Shown: positions 17,434 to 26,611 of the stretch, in pieces
Layout of the letters: every line of letters begins with the position of its first letter
How positions within the stretch are numbered: position 1 is the first letter of the stretch
Source: Pseudidiomarina terrestris
GTDB lineage: Bacteria > Pseudomonadota > Gammaproteobacteria > Enterobacterales > Alteromonadaceae
Direction of reading: 5' to 3'
Assembly: GCF_030466405.1 (NCBI RefSeq)
Contig: NZ_JAGGJF010000004.1
Location: 62,001 to 126,000 of the forward strand
DNA: 64,000 nt
Notes under the pieces: generated by a model
The model's input: the letters and a program-made list of their open reading frames with translations, nothing else
What the model was told of the DNA's origin: nothing
Databases searched by the model: none
Program-made: the position numbers and the translations under genes

Positions 17434-19509
17434 TTACCGTACTTCAGAGGTGATGTCGGTCGTGATGGTAAATGGTGTAGCAAGACTAATGTAGCCAGTT
17501 ACACGCAGCGTGTAGGTGCCTGGCATATCGGTCCAGAACTGGATTACCTCAGGGTTCTCCAATGATGCACTGGAAGCGACTTCGACGCCCTCTGGATTGA
17601 CCAGGAAAAAGTCCAAGTCAGCCACACCCGTCCAGTTCAGGGTTGAAGTGATGCTGACATCATTTGGTGCGATTTCCAGCGGGAATTCTTGTACTTCGAG
17701 GTTCTCGGCTGAAACGCCCATAGTGCCGGAATCCATCTGCTGACTGGTGGTAAAGCTGACATCTGGAGATAGAATTGCTCCATCCACATCCATACGGTCA
17801 AACATGACGCGTTTATCCAGAATTCGGACTTCCAGGTCGTGGATTCCTTCACCTAAGTGATCAAAGGCGACGGCAACGTCCTTTGGTGCCGCTTCTGACG
17901 CATCAGCAGCATAGATTGTTTTCGTCCCCATGGATTGCCCATCAGCAATAAGCTCAATCGAAACTGGCTTATCATTGACGGCTAAAAAGTGAAAACGAAC
18001 CCGTTCGCCACGTACTTTTACGAAAACCGACGAATGAGGATTCTTCGCCGTAGTCACGGTTTGTTGGAATGCGGAATCGTAGTGTTTAGTTTGCCACTTA
18101 CCCACATAAACAAATTGTTCAGCGCTTTCATCGGCCGCCGTCCACTCACCTTGACTCGACCATAGAGTATCGCCGTCCAAAAAGGCACGGCGCTTACCAG
18201 TTGTTACTTTCGCTAAATCGACAGCTGCTTTGACATCTATATAGCCGCTACCCACCTCGTGCGGTGCGTAGTCCATTGGCTCTGCAGTATCTTTTATGAT
18301 TTGCTCAATCTGATCAGGCGATAAGTCTGGATTAACTTCCAGCAACAATGCGGCGACCCCTGCTACAAATGGCGTGGCCATCGAAGTACCGCTGATCGTG
18401 TGGTAATACACTGTATATTCAGGGTGCGCTGGGTCGGTAACCGGGCCGGTTGCTCCAATAGCGGTATTCGGAGCCCGGGTAGAAGTAATATCTTGCCCTG
18501 GTGCTGTAATATCCGGTAGCTTGTACGGGTGGCCCGCCACACCGCGACTTGAGAAGTCGGCGAGAAGTTTTTCGCTCGTGCCCGCCGCGACATTAATTAC
18601 CCATGGTGCAACGGCATACTGGTTTAGGGTATCTTCAGCAGGACCGGAATTAGAAGCTGCGAAGCTGACAACCATACCCTTACTATAAGCCTCGAAGGAA
18701 GCCTTGTTGATAGGGTTATTTGGATCAAATTCAGCACCGTCTCCGCCGCCCCAACTATTAGTTATAATATCAATATCAAGTCGGTCTTGATTGGCAATGG
18801 CATAATCGAAACCTAATAACGCATATAGGATCGAGATACCTTCCCCTGCGCCAAGGCCAATAAGACTTGCTCCTGGGGCAATACCATCGTGATAGTAAGC
18901 CCGGCGCTCATCGTTAACTGACGCCATACCAGAGCCTGCAACTGTGCCCGCAACGTGGGTACCATGACCTGACGAAGTATCGCTATTGGGAACTCCTTCG
19001 ATAAAGGCGTTGCGTCCACCAAGCAAATCAAGGTCACCGACAATCTTCACATTTTCAACGGTTTTTGTCTGAAACTCTAGGTCTGGGTGCGTTGCATCTA
19101 CTCCTGAGTCAAGTACCGCTATGGTCACGCCGTGTCCGTCTAAGCCATAATAGTCTTGCACGTAATGACCACCAGTAATCTCACCAGAGGTGTAATTACT
19201 GTATTCTAAAGGGGTATTCGCATAAATACTGCTAACTGCAGGGTTAACCATCAGCGCTTCTAATTGCAATTTAGTTACAGTGGCGCCCGCCATTGGCATG
19301 GTTTTAAGTGCCAGAAATGGGATTCCCAAATTCTGCAACACGGGTTCGATAGTACTCTGTTCGTCAAAGGATACGATGACATCGTATGGCCCGGTAAGGC
19401 TTTTTAAATCTTGTGCCAATTTAGGTCCCAGTAATGCATCAGCGCTAACCGCTGGTGCGACGAAGAGGCCTGAGGCCAAAATACCTAATGATAGAAGTGT
19501 TCGTTTCAT
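17434..19509 (-). CDS. secreted subtilisin-like serine peptidase (S8) with C-terminal domains
   Basis: A 691-residue extracellular protease. It has a signal peptide (MKRTLLSLGILASGLFVAPAVSA), an I9-like propeptide (about 24-100), and a catalytic domain with Asp 134 (AVLDSGVDATHPDL), His 182 (GHGTHVAGTVAG), oxyanion Asn 287 (AASNSGP) and Ser 376 (SGTSMATPFVAG). It ends in two beta-rich regions, the last resembling a pre-peptidase C-terminal (PPC) domain. The complete triad suggests an active enzyme for digesting external protein. It is transcribed alone, divergent from the S10 peptidase gene, with a shared 234-base upstream region; co-regulation is possible but no operator is recognised. Confidence 0.95.
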   Translation of the reverse strand: MKRTLLSLGILASGLFVAPAVSADALLGPKLAQDLKSLTGPYDVIVSFDEQSTIEPVLQNLGIPFLALKTMPMAGATVTKLQLEALMVNPAVSSIYANTPLEYSNYTSGEITGGHYVQDYYGLDGHGVTIAVLDSGVDATHPDLEFQTKTVENVKIVGDLDLLGGRNAFIEGVPNSDTSSGHGTHVAGTVAGSGMASVNDERRAYYHDGIAPGASLIGLGAGEGISILYALLGFDYAIANQDRLDIDIITNSWGGGDGAEFDPNNPINKASFEAYSKGMVVSFAASNSGPAEDTLNQYAVAPWVINVAAGTSEKLLADFSSRGVAGHPYKLPDITAPGQDITSTRAPNTAIGATGPVTDPAHPEYTVYYHTISGTSMATPFVAGVAALLLEVNPDLSPDQIEQIIKDTAEPMDYAPHEVGSGYIDVKAAVDLAKVTTGKRRAFLDGDTLWSSQGEWTAADESAEQFVYVGKWQTKHYDSAFQQTVTTAKNPHSSVFVKVRGERVRFHFLAVNDKPVSIELIADGQSMGTKTIYAADASEAAPKDVAVAFDHLGEGIHDLEVRILDKRVMFDRMDVDGAILSPDVSFTTSQQMDSGTMGVSAENLEVQEFPLEIAPNDVSITSTLNWTGVADLDFFLVNPEGVEVASSASLENPEVIQFWTDMPGTYTLRVTGYISLATPFTITTDITSEVR

Positions 19510-19743
19510 GGTTAATCTCCAAAAAGGTTGTGGTTGACCTTCTCAGAGTTACACCTCCCCCTGAAGAACGATATAGGGGAGTTCCCCCTAAATTGCCCCG
19601 TGGGCGAACACTACCTTAGGTCTTCGGTGCTGTATGTTCATTCCGCTGCACATGCAGCCATAACAGGCTTGGTTGCTTATGCATCGCTTTGCCTTTCCTA
19701 TTTATGGTAATCTGCGTAAATAGCCCAGATAGGAAGCAAAACA

Positions 19744-21285
19744 GTGAAAATAATGCACAACTACTTAGCGTTTTTATCTCTTTTAATGTTGGTGGCGTTG
19801 CCTGCCAGCGTTTCAGCGCAACCGGCTGAAACCAGCAAAGCAGCAGAGCAAGCCGAGCAGCCAGTGCCGGCGCCGACGCGTTTTCGCTCGGAACATAAAG
19901 GTACCTTTAATGGCAAGCGCCTGACTTATACGGTCGACGCCGGCGAAACCTATATTCGCAATGGTGAAGGGGAGCCAACAGCGGCGATTTTCTCGTTCGA
20001 TTATGTGGTCGACAAAGAGCAGAATCGCCCGGTGACCTTCATCTGGAATGGCGGTCCGGGATCCTCTTCGACCTGGTTACACATGGGGGGCTACGGTCCC
20101 AAACGTATCGTTGTTCCGAGCGATGCGGAGCATCCGGGCGTTGCGCCCTATACGCTAAAAGATGCACCGGAAACCATTCTCGATGTCACCGACATGGTCT
20201 TTATTGATCCCGTAGGCACAGGCTTTTCCCGCGCTATCGGTAAAGGCAAAAAGGAAGACTTCTGGGGACTGACGGAAGACGCCAACTCAATGGCAGCCTT
20301 CATTGCTGAGTGGCTGACTGCGAATAATCGTTGGAACTCCCCGGTCATCCTGATGGGGGAGAGCTTTGGTACCACCCGCGCGGCAGCCGTAGCCAAGGTG
20401 TTGCTGGATGACTACGTGATCAACGTCAACGGCATCGTGTTTGTCTCACAAGCCCTGGATTACCAGGGGTCGACTCCGTACGTTGATGACAATATCATTT
20501 CCTACATTACCTATGTGCCGACCATGGCGGCGACCGCCTGGTATCACGGCAAAGTGGATAACTCAGGCGATTTTGAAGCCTTTATTCAGGCCAGCCGCGA
20601 CTTTGCTGCGCAGGAATTGTTACCGGCACTGTTCCAGGGCAATCTGCTAAGTGACGCCAAACGTGCAGAATTAGTGGCTAAACTGCAGCGTTTTACCGGT
20701 TTGAGTAAAGAGTACATTGAGCGTGTTGACTTGCGCATCAATGCGTTCCGTTTTGCCAAAGAGCTGCGTCGCGATGAAGGCATCGCAGTCGGTCTCCTCG
20801 ATAGCCGCTATACCCAAGACGAGCGCGATGATGTCGCAGCACGACCTGAAGGTGATGCGGCTCGTGTGATTTCACCTGCGTACAAAGCGGCGTTGATGCA
20901 TTACATGGCGAGTGACTTAGGTATTGACTGGCAGCGTAAGTATCTCAATCCGTCGGACCCTGAATTGTCAGGCAAGTGGCGTTGGAGCCCTCTGCCTGAA
21001 GGCCGTTCGTGGGAGCCGCATTACGTTAATACCGCCCCTGATTTGGCGGATGTTCTGCGCAATAATCCCATGTTAAAGGTGATGGTAGGTTCCGGTTATT
21101 ATGATCTGGTCACACCTTTTTTCGATGCTGAGTACACCTTGAATCGCCATGGCATTGCGGGCGAGGACATTATTTACCACTATTATCACGGTGGCCACAT
21201 GATGTATGTGCACGAGCCGGCGCGGCAGGCGTTGTTAAAAGACACCCGCGCCTTTATTAAGGCACAGACGGGGCAAGCTGACTAA
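19744..21285 (+). CDS. exported S10 serine carboxypeptidase-like enzyme
   Basis: A 513-residue protein with a signal peptide (KIMHNYLAFLSLLMLVALPASVSA). Motifs of the S10 family are WNGGPGSSS (oxyanion), MGESFGTTRAA (nucleophile Ser), the Asp near YDLVTPFFD and the His in YHGGHMMYVH. S10 enzymes release C-terminal amino acids at acidic pH. The GTG at 19744 is preferred because AGGAAG lies 7 bases upstream; the ATG at 19753 is too far from it. PhzF follows after 19 bases. With the S8 enzyme it forms an endo/exo-peptidase set typical of a peptide-consuming marine bacterium. Confidence 0.92.
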   Translation: MKIMHNYLAFLSLLMLVALPASVSAQPAETSKAAEQAEQPVPAPTRFRSEHKGTFNGKRLTYTVDAGETYIRNGEGEPTAAIFSFDYVVDKEQNRPVTFIWNGGPGSSSTWLHMGGYGPKRIVVPSDAEHPGVAPYTLKDAPETILDVTDMVFIDPVGTGFSRAIGKGKKEDFWGLTEDANSMAAFIAEWLTANNRWNSPVILMGESFGTTRAAAVAKVLLDDYVINVNGIVFVSQALDYQGSTPYVDDNIISYITYVPTMAATAWYHGKVDNSGDFEAFIQASRDFAAQELLPALFQGNLLSDAKRAELVAKLQRFTGLSKEYIERVDLRINAFRFAKELRRDEGIAVGLLDSRYTQDERDDVAARPEGDAARVISPAYKAALMHYMASDLGIDWQRKYLNPSDPELSGKWRWSPLPEGRSWEPHYVNTAPDLADVLRNNPMLKVMVGSGYYDLVTPFFDAEYTLNRHGIAGEDIIYHYYHGGHMMYVHEPARQALLKDTRAFIKAQTGQAD

Positions 21286-21304
21286 GCAAGGTAGGGGAGA
21301 GCAG

Positions 21305-22087
21305 ATGAAGTTAAAGATGTTTCAGGTGGATGCGTTCAGTGAGCATGTCTTTGGAGGTAACCCGGCTGCGGTTTGTCCCCTGGAGGCCTGGCTTGATGAC
21401 AGTATGCTGCAAGCTATTGCTGAGGAAAATAACCTTTCTGAGACGGCATTTTTTGTCGCCAAAGACGATGTTTTTGAGCTGCGTTGGTTCACCCCCGTTG
21501 AAGAAGTGGATCTGTGTGGTCATGCGACCTTGGCGACGGCGCATGTGATCTTTACTCACCTTGCCTTTAACGAGCCTGAGGTTGTCTTTCAGACCCGCAG
21601 TGGTGAGCTTCGTGTAAGCCGCGCAGAAAGCGGTTATGCCATGGACTTTCCTGGAACCTTGCCGAACCCAACTGAAGCACCACAGGAGCTTACGGATGGA
21701 CTGGGCAAGCCACCTGAACAGGTACTTGCCGGGTTTGATTATGTAGCGGTGTATGGTTCAGAAGACGAAATTCGCTCGTTATCCCCTGATTTCGAAAAAC
21801 TCAAAGACCTCAGCTTGCGAGGAGTTGTCGTTACCGCACCTGGCAAGAATGTCGATTTTGTCAGTCGCTGTTTTTTCCCCAAGCTGCGGGTAAACGAAGA
21901 TCCCGTCACCGGTTCAGCACATTGTGAGCTTGCGCCGTACTGGGCCGACCAACTTGGTAGGAGTAAACTCAGCGCCGAACAACTTTCCCAACGGGGTGGC
22001 AGGATAGAGTGTGAAGTCAAAGGCGAGCGCGTAGTTCTTATCGGGCGTTGTGCAGATTTCATGAGCGCTGAAATTCAGGTGGCTTAA
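21305..22087 (+). CDS. PhzF-family isomerase/epimerase
   Basis: A 260-residue PhzF/DapF-fold protein. KMFQVDAFSEHVFGGNPAAV and ENNLSETAFFV (with the catalytic Glu) at the N-terminus, LCGHATLATAHV, and DPVTGSAHCELAPYW in the second half are the signature blocks. PhzF-fold proteins catalyse proton-transfer isomerisations; most members outside phenazine operons have no known substrate. No phenazine genes are present here. AGGGGAG precedes the ATG, and the gene is probably cotranscribed with the S10 peptidase. Confidence 0.93.
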   Translation: MKLKMFQVDAFSEHVFGGNPAAVCPLEAWLDDSMLQAIAEENNLSETAFFVAKDDVFELRWFTPVEEVDLCGHATLATAHVIFTHLAFNEPEVVFQTRSGELRVSRAESGYAMDFPGTLPNPTEAPQELTDGLGKPPEQVLAGFDYVAVYGSEDEIRSLSPDFEKLKDLSLRGVVVTAPGKNVDFVSRCFFPKLRVNEDPVTGSAHCELAPYWADQLGRSKLSAEQLSQRGGRIECEVKGERVVLIGRCADFMSAEIQVA

Positions 22088-22157
22088 TAGCTGAATAAAG
22101 GAAGGGTTCAAATGCTGCAACAGACCCCATGACCGTTTTATAGAGGAAAGAGTAACG

Positions 22158-23354
22158 TTGTCATCCGCACAGAAACAATTTGATCTCCATTGGTTGACCG
22201 GACAATTTCGCGATCCTGACAAGGAGTCGGATTATCGCAGTTCGATCAAAACCAGAGTTCGGCATGAGTCGCGTCTCGCCTGGGTACTGATAGCCATAGT
22301 CTTTGGTATGTTTACCATTACGGACTACAGTCTGCTCGGTTTAACCGGTGAGTATTACCTGTTGGCGAGCATGCGCGCGGTGGTGGTCAGTCTTTGTCTG
22401 GTGTTGGCACTTGTTCTTGGCCGGCGAGGCGACTACAACCGGAACCGCTGGCTGCATCTATTACCGCTTTTGATTGTGGCTACGGGCATTCTTTTAATCG
22501 TTCCTCTGCGCCCGGAAAGTCTCTCGAGCCAGGTGACAGCGGCGGCCGTTGCGGTTCTGGCGTTCTTCCTGCTCATCCCCAACCTGCTTACCGTAGCCGC
22601 GTTAGGCTGCCTGTATTTGAGTGTTGGCTTTATCGCTGCGGTGATGCTTTTTACGGGACTCTCACCGGCGGAAATTGTGCGGATAGTGCTGTTGTTAATT
22701 ATGGCTAATATCGTTGGCTACTGCGCGTTACTGCGACTCGAGTTCCTGCAGCGTAAACAATTTGCGCTACTTCACGAAGAGCGTCAGCAAAATCGCGATC
22801 TAGTCGCAGAAATTGCTCACCGGAAGTCACTGGAAGCACAGTTACGAATGGTTGCCGAGCGGGACGCGCTGACCGGGCTCGACAGCCGCTCTTATTTCAT
22901 GAAACGCGCCGAAGGGCTGCTGCAACGCTCATGCTCAGAAAAAACACCGTTCTGCCTGTTCATGATTGATGTGGACCATTTTAAAAGTATCAATGATACC
23001 TGGGGGCATACCCGCGGCGACCTTATTTTGACCAAAATCGCCGAGGTTTGTGCACAATCGCTGCGCCCCACAGATGTGATTGGGCGCTTTGGTGGTGAAG
23101 AGTTTATTGTCGGACTGCCACAAACTAGTCCCGCCGACGCCCAGGTGATAGCTGAGCGATTGAAGATGAAGGTCGCCGAACTGCCAGAGAAGGAAGACAT
23201 GGGCGATCTTAATTTAAGCGTCACCGTTGGAATTGCAGTCGCGCACGACGACGATGTTGATCTGGAGGCCCTCATCACGCGCGCCGACAAGATGCTGTAT
23301 GCGGGCAAGCGCGAGGGCCGAAACCGGGTCATCATGTGCGAACAAGGACGCTAA
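22158..23354 (+). CDS. membrane-bound diguanylate cyclase (GGDEF)
   Basis: A 398-residue protein starting at a TTG with a good AGGAAAG site. The N-terminal half has about six transmembrane helices (about residues 40-200) and resembles an uncharacterised membrane sensor. It is followed by a short helix and a GGDEF domain (about 230-395). The active-site loop is RFGGEEF, compatible with c-di-GMP synthesis, and RPTD lies five residues before it, matching the inhibitory I-site RxxD. The stop overlaps the stop of the convergent alpha-E gene by 4 bases. Confidence 0.93.
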   Translation: MSSAQKQFDLHWLTGQFRDPDKESDYRSSIKTRVRHESRLAWVLIAIVFGMFTITDYSLLGLTGEYYLLASMRAVVVSLCLVLALVLGRRGDYNRNRWLHLLPLLIVATGILLIVPLRPESLSSQVTAAAVAVLAFFLLIPNLLTVAALGCLYLSVGFIAAVMLFTGLSPAEIVRIVLLLIMANIVGYCALLRLEFLQRKQFALLHEERQQNRDLVAEIAHRKSLEAQLRMVAERDALTGLDSRSYFMKRAEGLLQRSCSEKTPFCLFMIDVDHFKSINDTWGHTRGDLILTKIAEVCAQSLRPTDVIGRFGGEEFIVGLPQTSPADAQVIAERLKMKVAELPEKEDMGDLNLSVTVGIAVAHDDDVDLEALITRADKMLYAGKREGRNRVIMCEQGR

Positions 23355-24271
23355 AAATACGTCTCGTTGATCTCCTCGGCAATCTTGATCAACCCTAACT
23401 GCATCTCATCAATAAACTCGTGCAGGCTATCCTGTTTTAAGGATTGCGGTTTGGCTTTTAACAGCTTCGACTGCAGCTTATCAATAGGTTCTATCGCGCT
23501 GCTATGATGCGGTAGCTCCTGCAATAGTGCCTTAACCTGCTTCAGGGTATGCGACAAGGAACGCGGAAAGCGAGGCTCCTGGAGCAGAAATTTCAGCACG
23601 TCGGCGCGGTTGATACGCAGGCGCATTTCCCGCCGGTACATTTGATACGCAGACATGGATTTAAGCACGCCCATCCACTGAATATTTTCGAACGCTGATT
23701 GCTCTGTATCAAGTTCAGGGAGCAAGGTCGCCGAGCGTACATCAATAATACGAGTGGTCATATCGCCTCGTTCAAGGTTACGGCCAATGCGCAAAAAGGC
23801 GTAGCCCTCATCCTGAGTCATGGTACCCGAGAGCATACCCGTGATCGTTTGGTTGGAGCGGATGACATCGCCTAGCGCTTCGTAGCGGTGACGTCTGCCC
23901 AGCATCGAAGCACGATTTTGCATGGCCGAAAGGTATAGGGAATTAATCTGCTCCCAGGTTTCGGTGGGTAAAATTTCCCTTATCGTGCGGGCGTTTTCTC
24001 TGGCCATGGTGAGCGAACTGATAATAGAGCTGGGATTATTTTTATCTGTGACCATATATTTGACCACACTGTGCTCATCAGCCTCTTCATAATTTTCATA
24101 GAAATCTTCCCTGACGGATAAAATATCGATAATCGGCTCCCAACCGAGCTTTACCGTGCGCGGTAAATCCATTAACAAATGCGAATTAACGTTAATGACC
24201 CTGGCGGTGTTTTCAGCGCGCTCAAGGTACCTGCCCATCCAGAAGATATTGCTAGCTACTCGTGACAACAT
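23351..24271 (-). CDS. alpha-E domain protein of the Anbu locus (COG2307)
   Basis: A 306-residue, all-helical protein beginning MLSRVASNIFWMGRYLERAENTARV, the classic start of the alpha-E family (DUF403). Such proteins are found with circularly permuted ATP-grasp and transglutaminase-like proteins in a predicted amide-ligation system often linked to the Anbu proteasome. It begins 2 bases after the stop of the ATP-grasp gene, so both are translated from one message. The biochemical role is unproven; it may be a scaffold or a small-molecule ligand-binding partner. Confidence 0.93.
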   Translation of the reverse strand: MLSRVASNIFWMGRYLERAENTARVINVNSHLLMDLPRTVKLGWEPIIDILSVREDFYENYEEADEHSVVKYMVTDKNNPSSIISSLTMARENARTIREILPTETWEQINSLYLSAMQNRASMLGRRHRYEALGDVIRSNQTITGMLSGTMTQDEGYAFLRIGRNLERGDMTTRIIDVRSATLLPELDTEQSAFENIQWMGVLKSMSAYQMYRREMRLRINRADVLKFLLQEPRFPRSLSHTLKQVKALLQELPHHSSAIEPIDKLQSKLLKAKPQSLKQDSLHEFIDEMQLGLIKIAEEINETYF

Positions 24272-24273
24272 GA

Positions 24274-25725
24274 TTAGGCCTCCATATCCACTATCCAGGT
24301 ATCCTTACTGCCGCCACCCTGAGAGGAGTTGACGACGATTGAACCTTTGCGCAGAGCTACCCGGGTTAAGCCGCCCATGGTGACCTCAATAGCTTTACCA
24401 CTTAAGACAAATGGTCGTAAATCCAAATGTCTGGGCTCAGCTTTATTGCCAATTAAGGTTGGCGCGGTGGATAGCATCAGCATAGGCTGCGCGACATAAT
24501 TACGCGGATCTCTGCGGATCAGACGCTTAAACTTTTCACATTCTGCTTTGCTGGAATGGGGACCGATCAGCATGCCGGCGCCACCAGACTCATTAGCTGG
24601 CTTAACTACCATGTTATGAATATTCTCGATGACATGGTCCCGCTCGTCTTTGTTAATACACTTGTAGGTGGGAACATTGGGCAGGATGGCATCTTCGTTT
24701 AAATAATACTTAATGATATCGGGCACGAAAGCGTAGACGACTTTGTCATCCGCAACTCCTGAGCCAGGCGCATTGGCAAGTGCGACATTGCCCGCTTTCC
24801 AGGCGCGCATCAGACCAGGAACACCCAGCATCGAATCCGGGTTGAATACCTCAGGGTCAATAAAGTGGTCATCAACCCGCCGATAGATAACATCCACCCG
24901 TGCAGGACCCTCAATCGTACGCATGTAGACAACATCGTCGTCATCGACAAACATATCCCGTCCTTCAACCACCTCTGCTCCCATCTGCTGGGCCAGGTAA
25001 GCATGCTCGAAATAGGCGGAATTGTAGATGCCCGGAGTTAGCAGGACGATTTCCGGCTGTTCAATGTCTCTTGGTGATAGTTCACACAACATGTCGTAAA
25101 GGTGCGATGGGTAATCGTCCACCGGTAAAATACTGTATTGTTCAAACATTTCCGGGAAAACCCGTTTCATCACCTTACGGTTTTCAAGCATATAGGATAC
25201 GCCTGAAGGAACGCGCAAGTTATCCTCAAGGACGTAAACTGTACCGTCGTTATCCCTCACTAAATCTGATCCGCAAATATGTGCCCATATTCCTAAGGGA
25301 GGATGAACACCTTTGCATTGCGGTAGAAAATTCTTAGACTTTTTCAGGAGGTCAGCCGGAAATACGCCGTCTTTGACGATGTTCTGATCGTTGTACAGGT
25401 CATCGATAAACATATTTAAGGCTTTCACACGCTGTTTTAGCCCCGCCTCGATGTTTAGCCATTCCTGCTTGTCGATAATTCTTGGAATGATATCAAAGGG
25501 CCAGTCCCTGTCGATCGATCCTTCGTCCTCGTGATAGACGCGGAAGCTGATGCCCATGACATGAATGGCTGACTCTGCAGCCATCTTAAATTCTTCAAGA
25601 TCGTCATCTTTCAGACTGCGCAGATAACCGCATATGATTTCAGCTGCAGCCCTCGGTTTACCTGACGCTCGTAATAACTCATCGTACAAATTAGTGACTT
25701 TATAGCTTCCCCAACGAATGGTCAT
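24274..25725 (-). CDS. circularly permuted ATP-grasp protein of the Anbu locus (COG2308)
   Basis: A 483-residue member of the DUF404/DUF407 family (CP_ATPgrasp). Visible family blocks are SFRVYHEDEGSIDRDWPFD, LEDNLRVPSGVSYMLENR, LLTPGIYNSAYFEHAYLAQQ, VVKPANESGGAGMLIGP (ATP-binding) and HLDLRPFVL. It is predicted to ligate a peptide or amino acid through an acyl-phosphate. The ATG follows AAAGGAC. A perfect AAAGGAGGT lies further upstream (25749-25757) with no start codon at normal distance. It is divergent from the Anbu gene, with which it very probably works. Confidence 0.93.
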   Translation of the reverse strand: MTIRWGSYKVTNLYDELLRASGKPRAAAEIICGYLRSLKDDDLEEFKMAAESAIHVMGISFRVYHEDEGSIDRDWPFDIIPRIIDKQEWLNIEAGLKQRVKALNMFIDDLYNDQNIVKDGVFPADLLKKSKNFLPQCKGVHPPLGIWAHICGSDLVRDNDGTVYVLEDNLRVPSGVSYMLENRKVMKRVFPEMFEQYSILPVDDYPSHLYDMLCELSPRDIEQPEIVLLTPGIYNSAYFEHAYLAQQMGAEVVEGRDMFVDDDDVVYMRTIEGPARVDVIYRRVDDHFIDPEVFNPDSMLGVPGLMRAWKAGNVALANAPGSGVADDKVVYAFVPDIIKYYLNEDAILPNVPTYKCINKDERDHVIENIHNMVVKPANESGGAGMLIGPHSSKAECEKFKRLIRRDPRNYVAQPMLMLSTAPTLIGNKAEPRHLDLRPFVLSGKAIEVTMGGLTRVALRKGSIVVNSSQGGGSKDTWIVDMEA

Positions 25726-25870
25726 GCACGGTCCTTTTTTGTTTGATTACCTCCTTTAAACATAGTGGCAATCGCAGTAAAAAGACAAAACTGTTTGTTT
25801 TTAATGCGACTTGCATAGAGAATATGGCGAGTTTAAGCTGCGTATCAGCTGCTATTTTTTGGAGTGTTTT

Positions 25871-26611
25871 GTGACCTATTGTTTGGCAATTCGTGTTAAC
25901 AAAGGCTTGGTGTTTGCGTCTGATTCACGCACCAATGCCGGGGTAGATTACGTTGCGACCTACAGCAAGATGCATAGGTTTTCGTGGCCTGGTGAACGCA
26001 CTTTGGTGTTGCTTTCGGCGGGCAGTCTGGCGACCTCGCAGTCGGTGGTGAATGCCATAAACTCGGATCTGGAAGATCCCGAGGCTGAGTTTAACCTTCG
26101 CAAAGGCAAACATTTATATGACCTTGCCAGCTACATTGGCAACTTAAGTCAAAAAGAGCAACAACAGCACGCGTCGGCTCTGGAAAAAAGTAATGCCAGC
26201 GCCGAGGCAAGTTTCATTCTCGGTGGGCAAATTGCCGGTAAAGCTTCTGAAATCTATATGATTTATCCACAAGGCAATTACATTAGCGCGTCTGACGATA
26301 CACCCTATTTACAGATCGGCGAAAACAAATACGGTAAACCTATCCTGGATCGTATTATCGCGCCCAATACGTCGCTGGAAGATGCCGCGCGCTGCGCCAT
26401 GGTGTCTCTTGATTCTACCGTGCGCAGTAATATCAGTGTGGGGTTACCTATTGAGCTGGCGATTTACGATGACGGTAGTCTTGCCGAGCCCTGGCACAAC
26501 AAATACAGCGCCTTCAGCCCGATGTACAAATCTATGCAGAAGCAGTGGAATGAAGGTCTGCGACAGGCATTTTCCGGCCTGCCGCGGTTTGATTGGGAAA
26601 AAGAGGATTAA
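25871..26611 (+). CDS. Anbu, ancestral proteasome beta-like Ntn hydrolase
   Basis: A 246-residue protein. Starting at the GTG at 25871 (GGAG 7 bases upstream), the product begins MTYCLAIRVNKGLVFASDSRTN. Removal of Met would expose Thr 2, the nucleophile expected of an N-terminal-nucleophile hydrolase, and Asp 18 and Lys 33 (YSKMHRF) are in their proteasome positions. The frame is open further upstream to 25811, but a longer start would bury the nucleophile. Known Anbu proteins form large open-ring or helical assemblies. Its stop overlaps that of the convergent zinc peptidase gene. Confidence 0.93.
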   Translation: MTYCLAIRVNKGLVFASDSRTNAGVDYVATYSKMHRFSWPGERTLVLLSAGSLATSQSVVNAINSDLEDPEAEFNLRKGKHLYDLASYIGNLSQKEQQQHASALEKSNASAEASFILGGQIAGKASEIYMIYPQGNYISASDDTPYLQIGENKYGKPILDRIIAPNTSLEDAARCAMVSLDSTVRSNISVGLPIELAIYDDGSLAEPWHNKYSAFSPMYKSMQKQWNEGLRQAFSGLPRFDWEKED

